Shown here one piece after another: positions 1 through 4,565 of a stretch of DNA of 6,339 nt. Source of the stretch: Chloroflexota bacterium (GTDB taxonomy: Bacteria; Chloroflexota; Anaerolineae; J036; Brachytrichaceae); NCBI GenBank assembly GCA_021813225.1, contig JAKALH010000181.1, forward strand, positions 1-6,339. Reading direction: 5' to 3'. The translations under genes and the position numbers were made by a program. The first letter of the stretch is position 1, and each line of letters begins with the position of its first letter. The notes beneath the pieces are model-generated. The model was given only the letters and a program-made list of their open reading frames with translations. It was not told where the DNA came from and made no database searches.

Positions 1-148
1 ACTGGGTCACCATATTCAGGTTGCGCTCGGAAATATCGGTAAACGCAAACGTCGTATCGGCAAACTCCGGCACAAACAGCAGGTCGCGCATCAGGCGGCG
101 CGTAAAGCCGATGGAGCCGGCGCCGATCATGGCAATCTTAATGGGCAT
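1..148 (-). CDS. GH4-type NAD-dependent alpha-glycosidase, N-terminal part (cut by window edge)
   Basis: Forty-nine N-terminal residues are visible; the rest lies beyond position 1. The protein begins MPIKIAMIGAGSIGFTRRLM, a short beta strand followed by a Gly-x-Gly-Ser dinucleotide-binding turn (G9, G11, S12) and a helix, then a second strand ending in FTDIS with an acidic residue (D38) where Rossmann folds bind the ribose. The turn, the R-x-L-x-x-D-L-L helix and the T-D-I end of strand 2 match glycoside hydrolase family 4 (alpha-galactosidase/alpha-glucosidase/6-phospho-glycosidase, cytoplasmic, NAD+ and Mn2+ dependent). Substrate specificity cannot be read from this fragment. Another Rossmann dehydrogenase is possible but fits less well. 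The ATG at 148 is chosen because a GAGGTG Shine-Dalgarno lies 8 nt upstream and a TATAAT element lies further upstream. The ATG at 155 is in another frame. The gene is downstream of, and codirectional with, the translin gene. Confidence 0.72.
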   Translation of the reverse strand, partial: MPIKIAMIGAGSIGFTRRLMRDLLFVPEFADTTFAFTDISERNLNMVTQ

Positions 149-156
149 GAGTCATA

Positions 157-162
157 CACCTC
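157..162 (-). promoter_or_regulatory. Shine-Dalgarno sequence of the GH4 gene
   Basis: On the minus strand GAGGTG lies 8 nt before the ATG at 148. It is the only clear Shine-Dalgarno match at any start in this window and it fixes the GH4 start. Confidence 0.65.
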
Positions 163-176
163 GGGTATCTGTGCAG

Positions 177-205
177 ATTATAGTAAGCGGGCATTGTGCC
201 GACAG
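177..205 (-). promoter_or_regulatory. Candidate sigma-70-type promoter for the GH4 gene
   Basis: The minus strand has a perfect TATAAT at 182-177. A weak -35 candidate, CTGTCG (3 of 6 matches to TTGACA), lies at 205-200 with a 17-nt spacer. Transcription would begin near 170, giving a leader of about 21 nt that contains the GAGGTG ribosome site. The roughly 100-nt gap between the translin stop (250) and the GH4 start would therefore hold an independent promoter, although readthrough from the translin gene is possible. The -10 is convincing and the -35 is not. Confidence 0.45.
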
Positions 206-249
206 GACGATTGTTTCGCCCGGTTGGATTATTCTCACGCCTGATAGAT

Positions 250-912
250 TTATTGGTGCGTTTGAAGTTTCTCGCTCAGTTTATCCACCGCCGCCTTCAA
301 CTCGGCTTCACGGTAGCTGACGGTAATGTCGCCGCGGGTGCGCTCCAGCACACCGCGCACCATGTCGGTATTGCGGCGCAGCCCGCCGGTGATGGCGTCG
401 GGGAAGTCCATCGTCACCAGCACGTCATAAATATCGTCCATCGCCGCCAGCAGGGTCTCGCTCTCCTGGCTGTGGCCGGCGCGGATTTTATCGAGGGCGC
501 GCCGGCGCAGTTCGCCCGCCGCTTCCGCCAGCCCGTTCAGGTAGGCGGCGTATTCCGCGTTGATGTCTTCCGGCGCAGGGAACGGCTTGCCCTGCGCGAT
601 CGCCAGCGTGATTTTCGCTTCGCACAGTTCTTTGATCGCGTCCTGGGTGTAACCGGTGAAGTACAGTTCCGGATAGGGCTGCACGTGCTCGCGCAGTTGC
701 CCGGCCACGCGCACGGCTTCGCCGACCAGGCGCTCGGCCTCGTCCCACTCGTCGCGGTGCGAGGCGCGGATGGCCATGGAACAGCAGCGGATCAACTCGC
801 GCGAGATGGTGACGGCGGCATCGCGCGCAGCGGTCTTGGCCACAAAGTCGGCCCGGATGCGTTCACTGATCGTGGTAAGGTCGCCAGATGTAGTCATGCG
901 GTTCATTATCAT
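250..912 (-). CDS. Translin-family nucleic-acid-binding protein
   Basis: A complete 220-residue, almost wholly helical and strongly charged protein with no signal peptide or membrane segment, so cytoplasmic. Translin/TRAX family hallmarks appear in order: ISRELIRCCSMAIRA (36-50), PELYFTGYTQDAIKELCEAK (81-100), LNGLAEAAGELRRRALD (125-141) and the C-terminal signature DFPDAITGGLRRNTDMVRG (169-187), followed by LERTRGDIT. The length matches archaeal and bacterial translins. Eukaryotic translin-TRAX (C3PO) binds and cleaves single-stranded RNA using acidic residues of TRAX. Here E95, E98, E130 and E134 are acidic residues in the equivalent helical region, but I cannot tell whether a nuclease site is intact. 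The in vivo role of bacterial homologues is not established. The start is uncertain: ATG codons occur at 912, 906 and 897, none with a good Shine-Dalgarno. A -10-like TATAAG at 918-913 would favour 906 as a leaderless start. Confidence 0.85.
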   Translation of the reverse strand: MIMNRMTTSGDLTTISERIRADFVAKTAARDAAVTISRELIRCCSMAIRASHRDEWDEAERLVGEAVRVAGQLREHVQPYPELYFTGYTQDAIKELCEAKITLAIAQGKPFPAPEDINAEYAAYLNGLAEAAGELRRRALDKIRAGHSQESETLLAAMDDIYDVLVTMDFPDAITGGLRRNTDMVRGVLERTRGDITVSYREAELKAAVDKLSEKLQTHQ

Positions 913-918
913 CTTATA
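913..918 (-). promoter_or_regulatory. Possible -10 element for the translin gene
   Basis: TATAAG reads on the minus strand directly upstream of the cluster of ATG codons. A start point 6-8 nt downstream would fall on the ATG at 906, implying a leaderless transcript. No good -35 is seen, so this is tentative. Confidence 0.25.
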
Positions 919-989
919 TTCTGTAGTCGTCAGTAGTAGTGCGGTGGATCATGGGGATAAACTGCGCCGGGGAGCACCGGTGGGGATTT

Positions 990-1023
990 CACGGAACGCG
1001 ATGCTGTATCTGCGGTCTCCGTG
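990..1023. repeat. Inverted repeat in the divergent intergenic region
   Basis: CACGGA (990-995) and TCCGTG (1018-1023) are perfect 6-bp arms around a 22-nt spacer. There is no T tract on either side, so it is not a clear terminator. It could be an operator or chance pairing in GC-rich DNA. Confidence 0.25.
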
Positions 1024-1085
1024 CCCGCGCATGGCACCGGCGCTGTGTATTCCATGTGGGATATTCGGATAACCCGCATGAGGCA
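1021..1085. repeat. Diverged third copy of the intergenic repeat unit
   Basis: This stretch contains GTGCC (1021), ATTCCA (1049-1054) and GGATAACC (1067-1074) followed by a TGAG (1079-1082). The same words occur in the same order in the right-hand unit of the tandem repeat: GTGCC at 1200, ATTCCA at 1230, GGATAACC at 1244 and TGAG at 1254. Spacing differs by 2 nt before ATTCCA and by 4 nt after it. It is plausibly an older copy of the unit, although the match is patchy. Confidence 0.35.
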
Positions 1086-1200
1086 ACACCGCCGCGACCC
1101 GTAGATGTGCCGCCTGCCGGCGCGCCTGCCCGACGGTATCAACAGGTTGTGCAATGACATTCGTGTGGATATGTGTATAGAGCCGGTTGTCCCGTAGATG

Positions 1201-1220
1201 TGCCGGCCTGCGGGCCGGCA
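1201..1220. repeat. Perfect GC-rich hairpin inside repeat unit 2
   Basis: TGCCGGCC (1201-1208) and GGCCGGCA (1213-1220) are perfect 8-bp arms around a TGCG loop. Unit 1 has only a degenerate version (around 1108-1122). No T tract follows. It resembles the stem of a dispersed intergenic element more than an intrinsic terminator. Confidence 0.6.
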
Positions 1221-1240
1221 CACCCAGCGATTCCACAGGG

Positions 1241-1249
1241 TGTGGATAA
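1241..1249 (-). other. DnaA-box-like 9-mer
   Basis: The plus strand reads TGTGGATAA, the exact complement of the classical DnaA box TTATCCACA. A one-mismatch relative, TGTGGATAT, is at 1164-1172, and a weaker AGTGGATAT is at 1256-1264. It also forms one arm of a TCCACA/TGTGGA inverted repeat (1232-1246). No dnaA, dnaN or AT-rich unwinding region is visible, so this is a motif match only, not evidence of an origin. Confidence 0.3.
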
Positions 1250-1280
1250 CCTGTGAGTGGATATGTGATTTGGCTTGCGG

Positions 1281-1289
1281 TGCTATGAT
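1281..1289 (+). promoter_or_regulatory. Extended -10 promoter for the LCP/LysM operon
   Basis: TGCTATGAT matches an extended -10 (TGnTATAAT, one mismatch in the hexamer). No good -35 lies 16-18 nt upstream, as is usual for extended -10 promoters. Transcription would begin around 1296-1300, at or just before the ATG at 1300. The mRNA would then be nearly leaderless, which agrees with the lack of a Shine-Dalgarno there. Confidence 0.45.
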
Positions 1290-1299
1290 TCACCCAGCA

Positions 1300-2925
1300 A
1301 TGCCATCGGTTCGCACCTCCGAGCGTTTGCCCGACACCCTGCCTGCAGGCCGCGCGCTTGTCACCATCGGCGCATTCGTCTCTTTGCTGCTGTCGGGTTG
1401 CGTCGTATCGCCGGCAGCGCGAACGCCCATCCCGACGCCGGCGCAGTCGCCCACGCCTATCGTCGTTAACATTGTCGTTCCGCCGGATGCTTCCGCGCCG
1501 GGGACTTCGCATCGCGCAAGCGTGGCAACCGCCGTCCCGCCGGCGACTGCGCAGCCGACCGTTGTGATACCGGCGCCTGCTGCCGCGCTGACCATCACCC
1601 CGCAGATGGCGGATGGGCGGAACGTCGAGATGACACCGCTGCCCACCAGCGCCAGCACGGGGCTGACCCCGACCGATGCGCTGACAGACACCGCCGTCCC
1701 CACGCCGGTCGTGCCGATCAACCTGCCGCGCGGCACGGTCAATATCGCGCTGCTGGGCGTGGATGAACGGCCGCACATGGGCTTTGCCAACACCGATGTC
1801 ATCGTCATTGCCAGCGTCAACCCGGATGTTCCGGCGGTGACGCTGCTGTCCATCCCGCGCGATACGCTGGTGTACATTCCCGGCTGGCGCTCCAACAAAG
1901 TCAACACCGCCTTTGCGCACGGCGGCCCCGACCTGTTCAAGCGGACCATCAAGTACAACTTCGGCATCAACGTCGATTATTACGCCTTGGTGAACTTCAC
2001 CGCCGTGGTGACCGCCGTAGATACGCTGGGCGGGGTGGATGTCGTCGCCACCTGCCCCCTGCATCAGGTATTCCCCAAGGACCCCTACTACATAGGCAGC
2101 GACGCAACACCCCTGACGGTGACGCAGTTGTACACCGATACGTTCAGCGGCGAAGTGTGGCAGCCGGGCACCGCCGTGCCGACCGAGACCATCGACATCA
2201 AGCGTCCGGGCGTGTATTCGCTGGACGGGTTGCAGGCGCTGGCCTATGTGAGGGCGCGCTACGGCGTGCCGGGCGGCGACATCGACCGCGGGCGGCGCGA
2301 GCAGCGCCTGATCCGGGCACTGCTGATCAAGGCGCGCCAGATCGATATGCTGCCGCGCATCCCGCAGCTTTACCGGCGCTTCAGCGAAGATGTGCATACC
2401 GACCTGAATGTGCAGAACATCCTGTACTTCGCCGGGCTGGCCGGCCGCATCAACGACGCGGTCATCCGCAGCCGTTATATCGACCCGACCGGGCTGAGGT
2501 CCGCCACCCTCCCGGAAATCGGTTCGGTGCTCATCCCCGACCGGCAGAAGCTGCGCGACTACATCGAACAGTCGCTGACGGTGGCGCTGAACCAGCGCCC
2601 CAACGACGGCATCCCCATCGAGGTGTGGAACGGCGCCGGCGACGCCGCCTCCGGCATCGTGGCGGCTGATCGCCTGTCTGAGCTGGGCTTTCTGGTAACG
2701 GCCGTGAAGCCGGCGGACCATTTCTACCCGCGCACCGCCATTATCGATTTCACGACGACCCGCAAGGGCAGTGCGCTGCCACTGCTGCAGCGCACGTTCA
2801 ACATCAAGGCTGACCAGATCACCGCGCAGCCGACGAAGGACGGCCCGCGCTACCGCATCATCGTGGGGCCGGACTTCAACCCGTGTTATTACCAGAACGG
2901 CGACATGGTGCCCGTTCAACCGTGA
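1300..2925 (+). CDS. LCP (LytR-CpsA-Psr) family lipoprotein with C-terminal LytR_C domain
   Basis: LCP enzymes transfer lipid-linked glycopolymers onto peptidoglycan on the outer face of the membrane. This 541-residue protein has a signal peptide ending in lipobox LLSGC (lipid-modified C34), a Pro/Thr/Ala-rich spacer (about 35-145), the LCP catalytic domain (about 146-370) and a LytR_C domain (about 438-535, from IPIEVWNGAG). LCP motifs are VNIALLGVD (D155), NTDVIVIAS (D166), LLSIPRDTLVYIPG (R187, D188), KVNTAFAHGG, LDGLQALAYVRARYG and DIDRGRREQRLIRAL (R330, R332, R333, R336). These include the Asp/Arg residues that bind pyrophosphate and Mg2+ in the family. A Pro/Thr-rich insert lies between GGVDV and LDG. 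Most LCP proteins use a transmembrane anchor, so a lipobox is unusual. The ATG at 1300 was chosen over 1285 because 1285 lies inside the -10 element; longer forms would translate the repeat. The next gene begins 10 nt after the stop, implying one operon. Confidence 0.9.
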   Translation: MPSVRTSERLPDTLPAGRALVTIGAFVSLLLSGCVVSPAARTPIPTPAQSPTPIVVNIVVPPDASAPGTSHRASVATAVPPATAQPTVVIPAPAAALTITPQMADGRNVEMTPLPTSASTGLTPTDALTDTAVPTPVVPINLPRGTVNIALLGVDERPHMGFANTDVIVIASVNPDVPAVTLLSIPRDTLVYIPGWRSNKVNTAFAHGGPDLFKRTIKYNFGINVDYYALVNFTAVVTAVDTLGGVDVVATCPLHQVFPKDPYYIGSDATPLTVTQLYTDTFSGEVWQPGTAVPTETIDIKRPGVYSLDGLQALAYVRARYGVPGGDIDRGRREQRLIRALLIKARQIDMLPRIPQLYRRFSEDVHTDLNVQNILYFAGLAGRINDAVIRSRYIDPTGLRSATLPEIGSVLIPDRQKLRDYIEQSLTVALNQRPNDGIPIEVWNGAGDAASGIVAADRLSELGFLVTAVKPADHFYPRTAIIDFTTTRKGSALPLLQRTFNIKADQITAQPTKDGPRYRIIVGPDFNPCYYQNGDMVPVQP

Positions 2926-2935
2926 CGATGACCTC

Positions 2936-4489
2936 ATGACACACCCGCACAGAACCATGCGCTGCTCCGCAGCTTTGACCGCGGTGTCTGCAACACTGCT
3001 CGTTTGCGCGGCGCTGGCGGGCTGTTCGCAGCCGCCGTCGAACGCGGCATCGCTGCCCATCACCTCGCCGGCGCGCGCGACCGCCATCGCCGCCGGGACG
3101 CCCGCCGCGCCGGTGACCATCCCCCCGCCGCAGCCGGCGGCGCGCCCGACTCCTGCGCTTGATCCGCTGCGCGGCGTGTCGTCCAGCGGCACGGTCACCT
3201 CGACGTATCTGGTTCAGCGGGGCGATACGCTGGGCGGCATCGCGGCGGCCATCGGCATGACGGTGGCCGACCTGCAGCGCATCAACGGCATGAGCGCATC
3301 AACCGGCCTGCGCGCCGGGCAGACGATCAAGATTCGCCTGCCGATCAAGGAGCATGCGTCGTCGATCAAACTCATCCCGGACAGCGAACTGGTGAACAGC
3401 CCGTCGGCGGCGCAGTTCGACGCGGCCCGCTTCATGGAGAACCACAACGGCTACCTGAAGCGTTACCGTGAGAAGTTCGACGGCGTGGAGATGCCCGGGA
3501 TGCAGATTGTGGAACGTGTGGCGCAACAGCTCAGCGTGCACCCGCGCCTGCTGCTGGCGCTGCTGGAGTACGAGGGTGGCTGGGTGGATAATCCGTCTCC
3601 CGACGGCGACGCCCTGCGATACCCGCTGGGCGCGCGCACGCCGGACCGGCGCACCTTCGCCCGGCAGCTTTCGTGGGCGGGTGCGCGCCTGAACGAGGGC
3701 TATTACGGCTGGCGGCTGGCTACCCGCCTGTTTGTCACACTGGGCGATGGCGGGCGCGCTTATATGGGCGACGGCATCAACGCCGGGACCGCCGGCCTGC
3801 AGGATTACCTGGCTGCGGTCAGCACGCACGCCACTTATACACAGGCCATGGGCGACGGCGCGCGCGGCTTCATCCAGACCTATAAACGGCTGTTCGGCGA
3901 CCCGTGGCAGTACGACCTGGGGCAACTGGTGCCGGACGGCCTGGAGCAGCCCGATATGGCGCTGCCCTGGGCGAAAGGCGAGACGTGGCTGATTACCGGC
4001 GGGCCGCACGCAGCATACGGCGTGGGTTCTCCCTGGGCGGCGGTGGATTTTACGCCGGCGGGTTCTTCGGGGTGCCTGTCGCTGCCGCAGTTCATTACGG
4101 CGCTGGCGCCGGGCATCATCGCGCGCAGCATCAGCGGCGAGGTGGTGGAAGCCATGGACCCCAGCGGCGACGAGCGCATCGGATGGAGCATTTTTTACAT
4201 GCATGTGGGCGCGCCCGGCCGCGTCAAAGTGGGGGATCGCGTCATCGCTGGCGCGCATATCGGGCATCCCTCCTGCGAGGGCGGCGAGTCCAACGGCTCG
4301 CACCTGCACCTGGCGCGCAAGTACAACGGCGAGTGGATTCCCGCCGGCGGCAGTATCCCGTTCAACATGTCCGGCTGGGTCGTATCCGCGGGCAACGAGG
4401 AGTACGACGGCGCTATTACGAACGGCGGTCTGGTGCGCAGGCCCTGCCAGTGCAAGGATATCGGCACAAACGGCGTCTCCTGGCCGTAA
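2936..4489 (+). CDS. LysM / lytic-transglycosylase-like / M23 peptidase lipoprotein (paralogue A)
   Basis: Predicted surface peptidoglycan hydrolase of 517 residues. A signal peptide ends in lipobox LAGC (lipidated C30), followed by a Pro/Ala-rich linker to about residue 88. LysM, which binds glycan chains, spans about 90-137 (TYLVQRGDTLGGIA to IKIRLPI). Residues about 140-345 resemble an SLT-type lytic fold: VHPRLLLALLEYEGGW aligns with the Glu-containing helix of transglycosylases (E213 at the catalytic position) and GINAGTAGLQDYL (N282) with their N-A-G motif. The M23 domain, a zinc endopeptidase of peptide cross-links, covers about 350-475 with GGPH (H358), AVDF (D371), YMHV (H423) and SHLH (H456, H458). 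The tail keeps CxC (PCQCK). The start is the ATG 10 nt after the LCP stop, and the ATG at 2957 is an alternative; neither has a Shine-Dalgarno, so translation is probably coupled. Peptidase activity is likely; glycosidase activity is only a possibility. Confidence 0.87.
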   Translation: MTHPHRTMRCSAALTAVSATLLVCAALAGCSQPPSNAASLPITSPARATAIAAGTPAAPVTIPPPQPAARPTPALDPLRGVSSSGTVTSTYLVQRGDTLGGIAAAIGMTVADLQRINGMSASTGLRAGQTIKIRLPIKEHASSIKLIPDSELVNSPSAAQFDAARFMENHNGYLKRYREKFDGVEMPGMQIVERVAQQLSVHPRLLLALLEYEGGWVDNPSPDGDALRYPLGARTPDRRTFARQLSWAGARLNEGYYGWRLATRLFVTLGDGGRAYMGDGINAGTAGLQDYLAAVSTHATYTQAMGDGARGFIQTYKRLFGDPWQYDLGQLVPDGLEQPDMALPWAKGETWLITGGPHAAYGVGSPWAAVDFTPAGSSGCLSLPQFITALAPGIIARSISGEVVEAMDPSGDERIGWSIFYMHVGAPGRVKVGDRVIAGAHIGHPSCEGGESNGSHLHLARKYNGEWIPAGGSIPFNMSGWVVSAGNEEYDGAITNGGLVRRPCQCKDIGTNGVSWP

Positions 4490-4515
4490 TGCCGTATGCC
4501 ATCCGGCGGACACGC

Positions 4516-4530
4516 TGGCGCGCCGCGCCA
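4516..4530. repeat. GC palindrome between the two LysM-M23 paralogues
   Basis: TGGCGCG and CGCGCCA flank a single central C in the 76-bp gap. It could be an operator for paralogue B or a weak attenuating hairpin. There is no T tract, so a terminator is unlikely. Confidence 0.35.
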
Positions 4531-4552
4531 AGCATCGCATTGACGACGCGGC

Positions 4553-4558
4553 TAAAAT
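4553..4558 (+). promoter_or_regulatory. Possible -10 element for paralogue B
   Basis: TAAAAT ends 7 nt before the GTG at 4566, so the start point would coincide with the start codon. A TTGACG at 4540-4545 is too close (7-nt spacer) to serve as its -35. Paralogue B may therefore have its own weak, leaderless promoter besides readthrough from upstream. Confidence 0.25.
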
Positions 4559-4565
4559 TGCGTGA

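Larger units (their letters stand above)
1098..1281. repeat. Two diverged tandem copies of a ~93-nt intergenic unit
   Basis: Unit 1 starts at 1098 and unit 2 at 1191. Both open with the identical 15-mer CCCGTAGATGTGCCG, followed by a GC-rich segment that is a perfect hairpin only in unit 2. Forty-two nt from the start, unit 1 has CAACAGGTTGTG (1140-1151) and unit 2 has CCACAGGGTGTG (1233-1244), 10 of 12 identical. Sixty-seven and 66 nt from the start both carry GTGGATATGTG (1165-1175 and 1257-1267). Conserved words at matching offsets show a true tandem duplication rather than chance. The array fills the space between the two divergent genes and its right end runs into the promoter of the LCP gene. 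It encodes no protein I believe in. Confidence 0.7.

Noticed and set aside
196..936. 246-codon plus-strand frame across the translin gene
   Set aside because: It is the antisense shadow of the translin gene. The minus-strand product has the complete family signature and the plus-strand product has none.
1098..1281. CRISPR array
   Set aside because: The repeated words are short, the units are diverged along their whole length, and there are only two clear copies. No cas gene is present.
1201..1281. Replication origin
   Set aside because: There is one perfect DnaA-box match and two poor ones, with no AT-rich unwinding segment and no dnaA, dnaN or other origin-linked gene.
1198..1299. Upstream extension of the LCP protein (ATG at 1198, or GTG at 1240)
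   Set aside because: These codons translate the intergenic repeat and lie upstream of the -10 element. The extension would also bury the lipoprotein signal peptide behind a long, unrelated N-terminus.
949..3198. 749-codon open frame on the minus strand opposite the LCP gene
   Set aside because: It is antisense to a gene with clear LCP motifs. Its translation is low-complexity, rich in Arg, Gly, His and Ala, with no recognisable domain. Long antisense frames are expected in GC-rich DNA with biased third positions.
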